Shown here in pieces: positions 1-9,706 of a DNA stretch of 64,000 nt. Positions within the stretch are counted from its first letter, which is position 1, and every line of letters begins with the position of its first letter. The stretch is from Nocardia cyriacigeorgica. Lineage in GTDB: Bacteria > Actinomycetota > Actinomycetes > Mycobacteriales > Mycobacteriaceae. The translations under genes were made by a program, and so were the position numbers. The notes beneath the pieces were generated by a model. That model did not search any database. It saw nothing but the letters and a program-made list of their open reading frames with translations, and was not told where the DNA came from. The stretch lies in assembly GCF_005863245.1 (NCBI RefSeq), contig NZ_VBUT01000001.1, positions 496,001 to 560,000 of the forward strand, written 5' to 3'.

Positions 1-940
1 CCCGCACACCCTCGATACCGCCGGCAACTCGCTCGGCCTCTCCCTCGGCCCGGTCGACACCGCCGGGAGCCTGCCCATCGCCACCCGGGACCCGCTCGAC
101 ATCGCCAGCGGCTTGCTCGCCACCTCCTGGCACCGACTCGGCACAACTCGAATCCCCCGCACCCGCAGGCCGGACGTCCGCCGAAACAGGCGGCGCCGCA
201 TCGGGACCCGGCACCCCGCTCAGCACGCTCAACGCCCGATGGGCAACGCGCCGGAAGACCGAAAGTCCCACCACCCCGTCGATGACACCGTGCCGGTACA
301 GATTCTCCGCGGTCTGCACACCACTCGGAAATGGCTGGTCATAGAGGGCCTGGTACACCCGAGGCCCGAGAAAGCCGATCATCGCGCCGGGTTGGGCGAA
401 AGTCATGTGGCCCAGCGATCCCCAGGAAGCGAAGACACCGCCCATGGTGGGGTCGCGCAGATACACCAGATAGGGATATCCGGCCGATTTGTGCGCGGCG
501 ACCGCACCGGCGATCTTGACCATCTGCACGAAAGCGACGGTGCCCTCCTGCATTCGGGTACCGCCGGAGGTCGGCGAGGCGATCAACGGCAGGCCGAGTT
601 CGGTCGCCCGCTCGACCGCGGTGACGATGCGTTCGGCCGCCGCAACCCCGATCGACCCCGCGAGAAATCCGAACTCGCAGGCGATCACGGCTACCCGGCG
701 GCCGCGCAGCAATCCTTCGCCGGTGCGCACCGATTCATCGGTACCGGCCCGTTCCGCCGCCGCGCGCAGCTCATCGCGATAGCGCTCGGACGTGCTCACC
801 TCGAGCGGTGGCCGGTCCCAGCTGCGGAACGTGCCGGGATCGAGCAACGCTTCGAGTAGTTCGGCGGCGCAGATCCTCCCCGATCCCGCGCCGTCGCCGT
901 CCGTCGAACCGCTGCGTCGCTGCCCGCCGGCGCCGATCAA
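1..940 (-). CDS. accD3: AccD3-type acyl-CoA carboxylase carboxyltransferase (3' end outside window)
   Basis: Reads leftward off the window edge; about 313 N-terminal codons are visible. The protein shows the crotonase-like carboxyltransferase core, with TSGGTRMQEG and HMTFAQPGAMIGFLGPRV, followed by a Gly/Ala/Glu-rich linker that would lead into an alpha-type half. Known members transfer carboxyl groups from biotin to acyl-CoA. I place the start at a TTG (938-940) that overlaps the TGA stop of the GTPase gene upstream, so translation is probably coupled to it. In M. tuberculosis accD3 (Rv0904c) lies beside prrA; here a conservon and three other genes sit between them. The family is secure; the start codon and exact substrate are not. 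Confidence 0.85.
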   Translation of the reverse strand, partial: MIGAGGQRRSGSTDGDGAGSGRICAAELLEALLDPGTFRSWDRPPLEVSTSERYRDELRAAAERAGTDESVRTGEGLLRGRRVAVIACEFGFLAGSIGVAAAERIVTAVERATELGLPLIASPTSGGTRMQEGTVAFVQMVKIAGAVAAHKSAGYPYLVYLRDPTMGGVFASWGSLGHMTFAQPGAMIGFLGPRVYQALYDQPFPSGVQTAENLYRHGVIDGVVGLSVFRRVAHRALSVLSGVPGPDAAPPVSADVRPAGAGDSSCAESVPGGGEQAAGDVERVPGGDGQAPGGVDRAEGEAERVAGGIEGVR

Positions 941-1539
941 TAGCCCTGCATCACCTTGCGCAGCGCGTACTCGGTGAGGGCCACCAGCGCCTGCTTGGCC
1001 GGTTCGCGGCGGCGGGCGTCGATGGACATGATCGGCACATCGCCGGAGACGGCCAGCGCCTGCCGGATGTCCTCGATCGGGTAGCGCGGCGCGTCGTCGA
1101 ACTCGTTGAGCGCCACCAGGAACGGCAGGTTGCGCGCTTCGAAGTAGTCGACGGCGGCGAAGCTGTCCTCCAGCCTGCGGGTGTCGACCAGCACCACGGC
1201 GCCGATGGCACCGCGGATCAGGTCGTCCCACATGAACCAGAAGCGGTACTGGCCGGGCGTACCGAAGAGGTAGAGGACGAGGTCGTCCGCGAGGCTGATC
1301 CGGCCGAAGTCCATCGCCACCGTGGTGGTCGATTTCATCGGAATGCCGGTCAGGTTATCGATTCCGGCACTCGCGTTGGTGACCAACGCTTCGGTGCGCA
1401 GCGGAACGATCTCCGAGACGGCGCCGACCAATGTCGTTTTACCCACACCGAAACCACCCGCGACCACGATCTTGGCCGAAGTCGGCTTGGCGGTACGGGT
1501 ATCGACCTGCGCCGTCGAATCAAATACGCCGGAGTCCAC
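937..1539 (-). CDS. cvnD: Conservon GTP-binding protein CvnD
   Basis: A 200-residue small P-loop GTPase with the Walker A sequence GGFGVGKTTLVGAV near residues 28-41 and a LVALNEFDD segment in place of the usual NKxD guanine-specificity loop. Proteins of this type (CvnD) close the four-gene conservon operons of actinobacteria and act with the kinase, roadblock and DUF742 partners in a membrane-associated switch. The reading frame overlaps the DUF742 gene upstream by 20 bp and the carboxyltransferase gene downstream by a few bases, so the whole block should be one transcript. Confidence 0.93.
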   Translation of the reverse strand: MDSGVFDSTAQVDTRTAKPTSAKIVVAGGFGVGKTTLVGAVSEIVPLRTEALVTNASAGIDNLTGIPMKSTTTVAMDFGRISLADDLVLYLFGTPGQYRFWFMWDDLIRGAIGAVVLVDTRRLEDSFAAVDYFEARNLPFLVALNEFDDAPRYPIEDIRQALAVSGDVPIMSIDARRREPAKQALVALTEYALRKVMQGY

Positions 1540-1894
1540 TGAGAACCCTTTCGATCAGCTCGCGACGTTCATCGTCGCTGGAGTCGTCTTTCAATGTGGC
1601 CGAAACGCGAACGTGCCCCGCTTCGATGAGATCTGCCACGAGCACACGCGCCACCCCGATGGGTATACCCAATCGAGCCGCAACTTCAGCCACGGACGGC
1701 GATTCTCTGCACAACTCCACGATGGACGTTTCGATGTTGGTCAGTTCGAACTGCCGCTCGAGGGCGACCGGATGCGATGCGACGAGAGCCTCCAGCGCGA
1801 GCTCGACCGCGGGCCGCGTACGACCCGCGGTCAGCGAATACGGGCGGACGAGGCTGGGCTCGGCGCTCCCCACACGATGATCTTCTATGTCCAT
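1520..1894 (-). CDS. cvnC: DUF742 conservon protein CvnC
   Basis: A 124-residue protein with the DUF742 signature LVRPYSLTAGRT near the N terminus and a winged-helix-like segment (SVAEVAARLGIPIGVARVLV) that is typical of the family. I choose the ATG at 1894 (MDIEDH), 8 bp after the roadblock gene stop, rather than the longer in-frame opening to 1996, which would overlap the previous gene. CvnC partners bind the other conservon proteins; the molecular role is not well defined. Confidence 0.92.
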   Translation of the reverse strand: MDIEDHRVGSAEPSLVRPYSLTAGRTRPAVELALEALVASHPVALERQFELTNIETSIVELCRESPSVAEVAARLGIPIGVARVLVADLIEAGHVRVSATLKDDSSDDERRELIERVLSGLRRI

Positions 1895-1901
1895 CCCACC
1901 A

Positions 1902-2321
1902 TCAGGAACCCATCGTGACGCGTGGAGTGGCCTGAACTGTCTGGCCAACACGCTCGACCAACAACGCCATCTCGTAGCCGACCTGACCGATATCACACGA
2001 GGTGTTGGTCAGGACCGCCAGATACGAGCCGTCGCCGACTGCCATCAGCAGGAGGTAGCCGTGTTCCATCTCGACCACCGACTGCAGCACCGTGCCGCCT
2101 TCGAACAGGTTCGACACACCCACCGACAGGCTGGCGAGCCCGGCGGTGACGGCCGATAGCTGCTCGGCACGATCGACCGGCAGCTGCGCGCTCGCGGCCA
2201 TCAGCAGACCGTCGGCCGAGACCAGCACGGCATGGGCTACGCCAGGAACCTCGTTGGCGAAGTTCGAAACCAGCCAATCCAGCTGACGGTTCGTACCACT
2301 ACCACCTAGATCGGGGTTCAT
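1902..2321 (-). CDS. cvnB: Roadblock/LC7 protein CvnB
   Basis: A 139-residue roadblock/LC7 domain protein ([20 protein letters not shown], then [11 protein letters not shown]). Such proteins regulate the small GTPase encoded two genes downstream (MglB-like role). Its ATG overlaps the stop of the kinase gene as ATGA, and an AAAGGAG ribosome binding site lies inside the kinase's last codons, so translation is coupled. Confidence 0.94.
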   Translation of the reverse strand: MNPDLGGSGTNRQLDWLVSNFANEVPGVAHAVLVSADGLLMAASAQLPVDRAEQLSAVTAGLASLSVGVSNLFEGGTVLQSVVEMEHGYLLLMAVGDGSYLAVLTNTSCDIGQVGYEMALLVERVGQTVQATPRVTMGS

Positions 2322-5300
2322 CGGTCTCCTTTGTCTCCGGTTAGGTTCATTGCCTTCATTGCGCGGCCATCCCGGACGCCCTGCTGGTGACGACTCAAGC
2401 TGGACCGAATCGATTCGGGATCGCGTCTCGGTGCCCGATCCACGGCGCCGCTGACGGCGCCGGGCACGAGACGTCCGCCCGGATTACGTTGCGGCAGACC
2501 GGCTGCCGTGGTGGCTGTGGGCTTGGCTTCGCTCGCCCGCTGTGCTGCCTGCCAGCCTTCGTCACCGGGTGATTCGAAGGAGGCGGCGGTCTGGGATCGG
2601 TCCGAGTTCGGATCGGCGAGCCAGGCCGACATCATTTCGGCGAAGATCGGCGTTCCGCCCATCACCGAGCCGCTCTCCTCGGCCGGCTGCAACCGGGTCT
2701 GGAAGAACGACGCCGTCCGCTCGGGGTTGGCGCGGTAGCTGTGCCTGCCCCGATCGCGGCCGTTCTCGCCGGAGCCGTTGGCGTCACCGTTGGCGGGGCG
2801 ACCGGCGCCCTCACGCTGCGGCAGGCCGACTCCCGGCGCGTTCTCCACCCGCTGCGGCAGACCGGCACCACCCGGCTGACGCTGCGGCAGGCCACCGGGG
2901 CCGGTCGAACGCGACGGCAGGTCGGTCTGACGCTGCGGTAGTTCGGTGGACGCGCGCTGGGGTAGATCCATCTGACGCTGGGGTAGCTCCGTGTGACGCT
3001 GGGTGACCTCGGGGCGACGCGCCGGCAGCCCCGGCTGCGCACTGCCATTGGCCGGAGCGCCGACGGCCTCGATCTCACCGGACTGCGCCGCCGCGGACTG
3101 ACGCTGCGGCAGACCGGACTGGCCCGGCTCACGTTGCGGCAGCCCACCCGGGCCCGCCTCGCGCGGTGCGGGACCGTTCTGGCCGGGCGCACGCTGCGGC
3201 AGACCGCTCGGGCCCGCGTCGCGCTGCGGGAGACCACCGGCGGCGGGCTCGCGCTGCGGCAGGCCACTCGGGCCGGCCTCACGATGCAGTCCACCGGCGG
3301 CGGGTTCACGCTGCGGCAGACCGGTCGAACCGGCCTCACGCTGCGGCAGGCCACCAACCGACGGCTCACGCTGCGGCAGTCCGGTCGAACCGGCCTCACG
3401 CTGGGGTAGACCGCCGGCAGCAGGCTCACGCTGCGGCAGCCCGCTCGGGCCCGCCTCGCGCGGCGCCAGGCCGCTCTGCCCGGGCTCACGCTGCGGCAAA
3501 CCACTCGGCCCGGCCTGACCCGGCTGACGCTGCGGCAGACCACCGGGACCACGCTGCGGCAGACCACCGCCGGCACCCGGCTGGGCTGCCGGACCGGCCT
3601 CACGCTGCGGCAGACCACCGGTCGGCTGCGGCACACCGTTGGATCCGGGCTGACGCTGCGGCAGTCCGGTGTTCGGATCGCGCGGCGGCGGAGCGGCGGC
3701 CGGGCGTTCGGCCTGCGGGCCACCCGGGCGCGGCGGCACCGGGCCGCCGGGCACGACACTGCGCTTGGGCATGGCCGCGGCGGCGAGTTTGCCGCGCTGC
3801 GGGCCCGTGCCCTGCTGCCCCGGCGCGGGGCGCAGGGTGGCACCGGACTGCTCGGCCTCACCGCGCAGACCCGAGGCCATCGCCGAACCCGGCTGACGCT
3901 GCGGTAGTCCGCCGCCGGGGGTGGCGGGTGCACCGGCCGCGGCCGCGCGATCCTCGGCACTGGCCGGGATCGGACCGCTCACGCCGGGATCGACGGTGAC
4001 CATCACGTTGCCGCCGGGAGTGCGGCTGACCGAACGCATCTGCATCGACGACGGCGCCGAGGGCCGCTGCGGGCCACCGGCCGGAGCCGGCGACGGCTGC
4101 GGAACCAGCGGGCCGGAGCCGCTCTTGTCGGCGACGATCAGGCCGACCGGGACGTGCACGGTGACGGTGACGCCGGGATCGCGCGCGGTGTCGAAGGTCG
4201 GGCGCAGCCGCACGGTGAGCCCGTGCCGCTCGGCCAGGCGGCCGACGACGAACAGACCCATGTGGCGGGCGGTGTCGGGGCCGGGCTCGGCGGTGGTTTC
4301 GAGCCTGCGGTTGATCTCGGCCATCTCGCTGGGCGGCATACCGATACCGCGGTCGGCGACCTCGATGAGCAGGCCCTGGTCGTGCGCCTGGGCGAAGGTG
4401 AACTTCACATCGGTTTCCGGCGGCGAGGCCCGCAGCGCGTTGTCGAGCAGCTCGGCGAACAGATGCGCGAGGTCGGAGGCGGCAGGTTCCTTGAGCGAAC
4501 CGCGCGGGGTGGCGCCGAGCTTGACCCGCTCGTAGTCCTCGACCTCGGAGATCGCGGCACGCAGCACGTCGGCGATCTCGACCGGCGCGGACTTGGCCCT
4601 GCGCTGTTTGGTACCGGCCAGAATCAGCAGGTTGTCGCCGTTTCGGCGCATACGCGCGGCGAGGTGGTCCAGCCGGAACAGGTTCTCCAGCAGGCGCGGG
4701 TCCTTCTCGTCGTACTCCATCGCCTCGATCAGCGTGAGCTGATGATCGACCAGCGACTTGGAGCGGCGAGCCAGGGTCTCGAACATGTCGTTGACCTGGG
4801 TACGCATCTGCGCCTGGTCACTGGCCAGGCGCAGGGCCTGACCGTGGATGTCGTCGACGGCGCGGGCCAGCTGACCGATCTCCTCCTCGGAGCGGATCGG
4901 CATCGGCTCCAGCGGCACTTCCTCCGGGGAGGCGCCGTTACGCAGCTGGGCGACCTCGTGCGGCAGGTCGCTCTCGGCGACGCGCAGCGCGGCCAGGCGC
5001 AGCCGGTGCAGCGGCACGATCATCGACCGCGCGACGAACACCGCGAGCAGCAGCGCGGCGAGGATGGTGAGCAGCACCACGACGCTGTACATGATGGCGT
5101 CGGAGCGGGCGTTGTCGGCGAGGTCGCGCACGCCGCCGACGATGTCGTCGGTGGCCATCGCGACCAGGGCCTCGGTGGTGTCGAGGCTGGACAGGATCGA
5201 CTGGCGGGCCTCGCCGAGGGGCAGCTGCCCGGCTTGCGCCTCCGGGCCCTGGATCATCGCCGCACGGGTCTCGACGCCCGTGCGCAGGTCCTGGATATTG

Positions 5301-6034
5301 CGGTCGTTGGCGGGGAATCGCTGAGCGAGCAGGTTCAGCAGCGCGCGCTCGGTGTTGTTGGCGACCAGATAGGTCTGCAGACCGGTCTCCCGATCACGCA
5401 GGTAGTCGGCGACACCGACGATCTCACCGACCATCGACGCACGCGTGTTGAGCGAGTCGACCAGGCGCAGCTTGGCCTCGTCGATCACCGGATCGCTGAC
5501 CTGGGTCACGATCTGTTCCACGGCCCGCACACCGGCGCCGCGGTACCGGTCGATCTCCGCGGCGGCCTCGGTGGGCGACAACGGCGTCGGAGTCAGCCCC
5601 TGGGCACGCACCTGCTTGGCGAGATCGATCATCTCCTGGAGCGGCTGCTGCGCGCTCGGCAGGTCGGAGAGTTCACCGACCGCGCCTTCGGCACCGGCGA
5701 TCGCCTTGTCCAGGTCGACCAGGTTCTCCTCGGTGACCAGCGACCGGCCACCGATATTGATGACCTGCGAACCGGCGACGGTCGACGTCGCGGCACTCAG
5801 ACCGGTGACGACCGGAATGACCTCGACATTGTCGGCCGCGGAGGCCAGCCTGTTGGCCTCGCTCCACTCGGACGAAATCTTGGACACGCCGAGTCCGACC
5901 GCGACGGCCAGCGGCACGGCGAGGACCGCCGTAACCTTCCAGCGCAGGTCCCAGTTGCTGAGCGCCCAGCGCTTTCTGCCGGACCTAGCGGCGTCACGCA
6001 TCTCCCACTCACTTTCCAAACTGGCCCCAGCCAC
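2318..6034 (-). CDS. cvnA: Conservon sensor histidine kinase CvnA with very long LPQR-repeat tail
   Basis: A 1238-residue nitrate/nitrite-sensor-type histidine kinase. A first membrane helix spans about residues 31-52, followed by an extracytoplasmic helical sensor region, a second membrane helix at about 315-340, a HAMP-like linker, and an HATPase domain with N-box [15 protein letters not shown] and G-box [10 protein letters not shown] at about 530-560. From about residue 700 to 1195 the protein becomes Pro/Gln/Gly/Arg-rich, with more than 20 copies of a GLPQR(E/Q) unit. CvnA proteins usually have shorter tails. The start is a GTG at 6034; an ATG at 6001 is an alternative. Heads the cvnABCD-accD3 operon. 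Confidence 0.93.
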   Translation of the reverse strand: MAGASLESEWEMRDAARSGRKRWALSNWDLRWKVTAVLAVPLAVAVGLGVSKISSEWSEANRLASAADNVEVIPVVTGLSAATSTVAGSQVINIGGRSLVTEENLVDLDKAIAGAEGAVGELSDLPSAQQPLQEMIDLAKQVRAQGLTPTPLSPTEAAAEIDRYRGAGVRAVEQIVTQVSDPVIDEAKLRLVDSLNTRASMVGEIVGVADYLRDRETGLQTYLVANNTERALLNLLAQRFPANDRNIQDLRTGVETRAAMIQGPEAQAGQLPLGEARQSILSSLDTTEALVAMATDDIVGGVRDLADNARSDAIMYSVVVLLTILAALLLAVFVARSMIVPLHRLRLAALRVAESDLPHEVAQLRNGASPEEVPLEPMPIRSEEEIGQLARAVDDIHGQALRLASDQAQMRTQVNDMFETLARRSKSLVDHQLTLIEAMEYDEKDPRLLENLFRLDHLAARMRRNGDNLLILAGTKQRRAKSAPVEIADVLRAAISEVEDYERVKLGATPRGSLKEPAASDLAHLFAELLDNALRASPPETDVKFTFAQAHDQGLLIEVADRGIGMPPSEMAEINRRLETTAEPGPDTARHMGLFVVGRLAERHGLTVRLRPTFDTARDPGVTVTVHVPVGLIVADKSGSGPLVPQPSPAPAGGPQRPSAPSSMQMRSVSRTPGGNVMVTVDPGVSGPIPASAEDRAAAAGAPATPGGGLPQRQPGSAMASGLRGEAEQSGATLRPAPGQQGTGPQRGKLAAAAMPKRSVVPGGPVPPRPGGPQAERPAAAPPPRDPNTGLPQRQPGSNGVPQPTGGLPQREAGPAAQPGAGGGLPQRGPGGLPQRQPGQAGPSGLPQREPGQSGLAPREAGPSGLPQREPAAGGLPQREAGSTGLPQREPSVGGLPQREAGSTGLPQREPAAGGLHREAGPSGLPQREPAAGGLPQRDAGPSGLPQRAPGQNGPAPREAGPGGLPQREPGQSGLPQRQSAAAQSGEIEAVGAPANGSAQPGLPARRPEVTQRHTELPQRQMDLPQRASTELPQRQTDLPSRSTGPGGLPQRQPGGAGLPQRVENAPGVGLPQREGAGRPANGDANGSGENGRDRGRHSYRANPERTASFFQTRLQPAEESGSVMGGTPIFAEMMSAWLADPNSDRSQTAASFESPGDEGWQAAQRASEAKPTATTAAGLPQRNPGGRLVPGAVSGAVDRAPRRDPESIRSSLSRHQQGVRDGRAMKAMNLTGDKGDR
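2450..3910 (-). repeat. Intragenic degenerate tandem repeat (GLPQR unit) in cvnA
   Basis: On the plus strand this region repeats 'cgctgcggcag' followed by short variable spacers; on the coding strand it encodes GLPQRE/GLPQRQ units of about 9-10 residues (27-30 bp). The array is densest between about 2810 and 3665, and several units ([20 protein letters not shown]) recur almost unchanged. It is a coding repeat prone to length change, not a CRISPR array, because there are no unique spacers of constant length. Confidence 0.85.
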
Positions 6035-6319
6035 GCGCCATCAGCGCCAACCTCCACAATCGCATGCTGGCTCGACAGACAGTGCTGGCCGAGATCTGCG
6101 GCTGGCCGAGAAATTGCGTCTACGACGGACCGAATAAGTGACATCAGATTCTAACGGATCAATAACTTCTTGGTTGACCCCGCATCGGCACTCGCCCAGT
6201 GACCAGCCCGTTCCAGGCAAAACCAAAGGTCGCGGCACCCACCCGGGCGTCGCGTGAAGTCTGCCACAATCGTGCTGATCTATCGAGGCGGGCATCGAAG
6301 CGAGGCTAGGGAGCACGGG

Positions 6320-8392
6320 TTGAACGCGAGGAACGAGTACCGACCGGTCTATCAGACCAGCCTCGTCGATCCCGCCGAGTTCTGGGCCCATGCTGCCACC
6401 GCCGTCGACTGGGAGGTACCCCCTGAGCAAGTGATCGACACCACGGCCAAGCCCGCGGCCCGATGGTTCCCCGACGCCACGCTCAACACCTCGTTCAACG
6501 CGCTGGACCGGCACGTGCGTGAACTGCCGGAAGGTTCCGAGGGCACCGGCGGCCGAGCCGACCAACCCGCACTTATATACGACTCGGCTATGACCGGTAA
6601 CAGGGGGGTATACACCTACGCCGAGCTGTTGACCGAAGTGTCACGGTTCGCCGGTGCGATGTCACGGCTCGGTGTCACCAAGGGCGACCGCGTCGTGATC
6701 TATCTGCCGATGATCCCCGAGGCAGTGATCGCCATGCTGGCCTGCGCGCGGATCGGGGCGGTGCATTCGGTGGTCTTCGGCGGGTTCGCCGCGCCCGAAC
6801 TGGCCGCCCGCATCGACGACGCCGAGCCGGTGCTCATCATCACCGCCTCCGGTGGACTGGAGCCGGGCCGGCGGATCGAGTACCCGCCGATCGTCATGCA
6901 GGCGCTCGACCTGGCCCGGACCACGGCGCCGCGCAACGTCATCGTCAAGCAGCGCGCCGCCTTCCCGACGATCCCGTTCCCGGCGCCGCAGCCGGCCACC
7001 GAATCGCTGCCGAGTTCGGATGAGACCGTGGCCGCGCGGTGGATGGACTGGGAAGAGGCGGTGCGCGATGCCCCGCTCGCCGAGCCGGTGACCGTCGCGG
7101 CGACCGATCCGCTCTACATCCTCTACACCTCCGGCACCACCGGCCGCCCCAAGGGCGTGGTCCGCGACAACGGCGGGCACGCGGTGGCGCTGTGCTGGTC
7201 GATGCGCAATATCTACGACGTCGGCCCGGGTCAGGTGATGTGGGCGGCCTCGGATGTGGGCTGGGTGGTCGGCCACTCCTACATCGTCTACGCGCCGCTG
7301 CTGGTCGGTGCCACCACGCTGCTGTACGAGGGCAAACCGATCGGCACCCCGGACGCGGGCGCCTACTGGCGGGTGGTCGCCGAATACGGGGTGCACGTGC
7401 TGTTCACCGCGCCGACCGCGCTGCGCGCCATCCGCCGCGCCGATCCGGACGCCGCGCTGGCCCACACCTACGATCTGTCCTCGCTGCGGGCCCTGTTCTG
7501 CGCGGGTGAGCGGCTGGACCCGACCACCTACGAGTGGGCCGTGGACACCCTGCTCGCCGAACGCCCGGACTGCCCGGTGGTGGACCACTGGTGGCAGACC
7601 GAAACCGGCTGGCCCATCTGCGCCAATCCGCTGGGGCTGCAACAGTTGCCGATCAAGCCGGGCTCGGCGTCGGTGCCGGTACCGGGTTATCGGCTCCGCG
7701 TCCTCGACTCCGACGGCAATCCGGTGGCGGCCAATGTCGAAGGCAATATCGTCATCGGCCTGCCATTGCCGCCGGGTGCGCTCAGCGGGCTGTGGCGCGA
7801 CGACGAGCGGTACAAGCGCTCCTATCTATCGGCCTATCCCGGCCACTACCTGACCGGCGACTCCGGCTATTTCGACGACGACGGCTATCTGTTCGTGCTC
7901 GGCCGCAGCGACGATGTGATCAATATGGCCGGGCACCGGCTCTCGGCCGGCAGCATCGAAGCCGCGATCGCCGGCCACGACGCGGTGGCCGAATGCGCGG
8001 TGATCGGCCTGCCCGATGAACTCAAAGGACAGCGGCCGATCGCGTACGTGGTGCTCAAGACCGGCGTCGAGGTGGACAAGGAGCAGCTGCGCGAGGAACT
8101 GATCCAGCGGGTGCGCGAACAGATCGGCGCCATCGCCACCCTGCACGACGCGGTGGTGGTGGCCGGGCTGCCCAAGACCCGCTCGGGCAAGATCCTGCGC
8201 AAGACCATCCGCCAGATCACCGCCGGCGAGGAATACGAGGTGCCGTCCACCATCGAGGATCCGGCGGTGCTGGTGGCGTTGGAGGATCAGATCCTGGCCG
8301 CGCAGCCCGAGTTGTTCACGAGCCGTCCGGCCAATGGCGACGGCAATGGCAACGGCGAAGTCGTGCCGGATTCGAATCCGGTCGCCCCGTAA
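6320..8392 (+). CDS. prpE: Propionyl-CoA synthetase-like acyl-CoA synthetase (PrpE family)
   Basis: An AMP-forming acyl-CoA synthetase of about 690 residues. It has the adenylate-forming P-loop YTSGTTGRPKGVV, the PrpE/Acs motif DVGWVVGHSYIVYAPLL, DHWWQTETGWP, and the C-terminal TRSGKILRKTIRQITAG carrying the regulatory lysine. The N terminus YQTSLVDPAEFW matches the family start, which favours the TTG at 6320 behind AGGGAG over the GTG at 6254, whose extra 22 residues look unrelated. It activates short acyl chains (propionate or acetate) to CoA esters. It diverges from the conservon, whose operon ends in an acyl-CoA carboxyltransferase gene, and the two could be linked in propionyl-CoA use (inference). 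Confidence 0.88.
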   Translation: MNARNEYRPVYQTSLVDPAEFWAHAATAVDWEVPPEQVIDTTAKPAARWFPDATLNTSFNALDRHVRELPEGSEGTGGRADQPALIYDSAMTGNRGVYTYAELLTEVSRFAGAMSRLGVTKGDRVVIYLPMIPEAVIAMLACARIGAVHSVVFGGFAAPELAARIDDAEPVLIITASGGLEPGRRIEYPPIVMQALDLARTTAPRNVIVKQRAAFPTIPFPAPQPATESLPSSDETVAARWMDWEEAVRDAPLAEPVTVAATDPLYILYTSGTTGRPKGVVRDNGGHAVALCWSMRNIYDVGPGQVMWAASDVGWVVGHSYIVYAPLLVGATTLLYEGKPIGTPDAGAYWRVVAEYGVHVLFTAPTALRAIRRADPDAALAHTYDLSSLRALFCAGERLDPTTYEWAVDTLLAERPDCPVVDHWWQTETGWPICANPLGLQQLPIKPGSASVPVPGYRLRVLDSDGNPVAANVEGNIVIGLPLPPGALSGLWRDDERYKRSYLSAYPGHYLTGDSGYFDDDGYLFVLGRSDDVINMAGHRLSAGSIEAAIAGHDAVAECAVIGLPDELKGQRPIAYVVLKTGVEVDKEQLREELIQRVREQIGAIATLHDAVVVAGLPKTRSGKILRKTIRQITAGEEYEVPSTIEDPAVLVALEDQILAAQPELFTSRPANGDGNGNGEVVPDSNPVAP

Positions 8393-8499
8393 CGGATCTG
8401 CTCGGCTCCTCAGAGTTTTCACAGCAACGGTTCACACGGGTGCCAGCCCGGGGCAATACCGTCGAGGCGTCCGTCACCGATCTTGTAGGAGGCAGCAAT

Positions 8500-8886
8500 A
8501 TGAAACGTTTTCGTGGCAGGGCCACCCTCGCGGCACTCACCGTGGCCGGGGCCGCCACCGTGACCGCCTTCCTCAGCCCCGCGATCGCATCCGCGGGCCC
8601 GATGGAGCTGGCCGCGCCGCTGCTGGAATCGGAGTGTTCGTTCGCCCAGGTCGACGCCGCCCTGCACGATCAGGCGCCGCAGCTGGCCGCGATGCTGGAC
8701 GCCAACCCCGAGGTCAAGGCGGAACTGCAGGCCAAGTTCGAACAGCCGGTCGAGCAGCGCCGCGCCGAGCTCCAGCGCTACCTCGACGAGAACCCCGAGG
8801 CCGCGCAGCAGGCCGAGAACGACCCGCGCGCCGCGGGCCTGAGCCAGACCATCCAGAAGGTCGCCGACACCTGCAAGAACTACTGA
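8500..8886 (+). CDS. Secreted hemophore-related protein
   Basis: A 128-residue exported protein. It has a typical signal peptide (residues 1-32, hydrophobic AALTVAGAATVTAFLSP and a cut after AIASA) and a mature alpha-helical domain with one cysteine near the start (SECSFAQVDAAL) and one at the end (ADTCKNY). This two-cysteine layout is that of the mycobacterial hemophore-related family (Rv0203/Rv1174c type), which binds heme outside the cell. Start ATG at 8500 sits 8 nt after TAGGAGG. Heme binding is inferred from family, not shown by the sequence. Confidence 0.8.
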   Translation: MKRFRGRATLAALTVAGAATVTAFLSPAIASAGPMELAAPLLESECSFAQVDAALHDQAPQLAAMLDANPEVKAELQAKFEQPVEQRRAELQRYLDENPEAAQQAENDPRAAGLSQTIQKVADTCKNY

Positions 8887-8976
8887 GCGGACCGGTGCTC
8901 ACGCCAGTCGCCCGGGCGAGCGTCGTGACTGCCCGGTGAGCGTCGTGACCGGGCCGCACCGGGAAACGACGGCAGA

Positions 8977-9696
8977 ATGAACGACGTGAGCGCCGATCGC
9001 ACGACGAACCCGACCGTCCTCGTCGTCGATGACGACGAGGACGTGCTCGCCTCGGTGGAGCGCGGGCTGCGCCTGTCCGGCTTCCAGGTCCTGGTGGCCC
9101 GCGACGGTGGCGCGGCCCTGCGCGCCGTCAACGAGCACTCCCCCGACGCCATCGTGCTCGATATGAACATGCCGGTGCTCGACGGCGCCGGTGTGGTGAC
9201 CGCGCTGCGCGCCATGGGCAACGAGGTCCCGATCTGTGTGCTCAGCGCCCGCAGTTCGGTCGACGACCGCATCGCCGGACTGGAATCGGGCGCCGACGAC
9301 TATCTGGTGAAGCCGTTCGTGCTGGCCGAATTGGTGGCGCGGATCAAGGCCTTGCTGCGCCGCCGCACCGACACCCCCGCCGCCTCCACACCGGGCGCGG
9401 TCACCGTCGGACCGCTGGAAGTGGATGTCGCCGGGTACCGGGCGCTGCTGCACGGCCGCGAAATCGACCTCACCAAGCGGGAATTCGAACTGCTGTCCAC
9501 GCTGGCCCGCAATGCCGGTGTGGTGCTGAGCCGGGAGCGGCTGCTGGAGCTGGTGTGGGGCTACGACTTCGCCGCCGACACCAATGTGGTGGATGTCTTC
9601 GTCGGATATCTGCGGCGCAAGCTCGAAGTGGAAGGGACACCGCGGTTGCTGCACACGATTCGCGGGGTGGGGTTCGTCCTGCGGGCGCCGAAATGA
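8977..9696 (+). CDS. prrA: Two-component response regulator PrrA
   Basis: A 239-residue OmpR-type regulator. The receiver domain has the acidic triad DDD at residues 18-20, phosphoacceptor D62 in [10 protein letters not shown], and the conserved lysine in YLVKPF; a winged-helix domain fills residues 135-239 ([15 protein letters not shown]). Long stretches match M. tuberculosis PrrA as I recall it ([40 protein letters not shown]). The partner kinase PrrB follows after 10 bp. PrrA is tied in mycobacteria to respiration and early intracellular growth. Confidence 0.95.
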   Translation: MNDVSADRTTNPTVLVVDDDEDVLASVERGLRLSGFQVLVARDGGAALRAVNEHSPDAIVLDMNMPVLDGAGVVTALRAMGNEVPICVLSARSSVDDRIAGLESGADDYLVKPFVLAELVARIKALLRRRTDTPAASTPGAVTVGPLEVDVAGYRALLHGREIDLTKREFELLSTLARNAGVVLSRERLLELVWGYDFAADTNVVDVFVGYLRRKLEVEGTPRLLHTIRGVGFVLRAPK

Positions 9697-9706
9697 GTAT
9701 TCGATT

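Noticed and set aside
113..859. Plus-strand open frame at the left edge
   Set aside because: Shadow of the carboxyltransferase, whose minus-strand reading carries clear family motifs.
2810..3665. Regular repeats resembling a CRISPR array
   Set aside because: Repeat and spacer lengths vary, spacers are themselves related and coding (GLPQR units), and no cas gene is present.
4154..6154. Plus-strand 666-codon open frame over cvnA
   Set aside because: Arg/Gly/His-rich shadow of the kinase gene in GC-rich DNA, no family motifs, no ribosome site.
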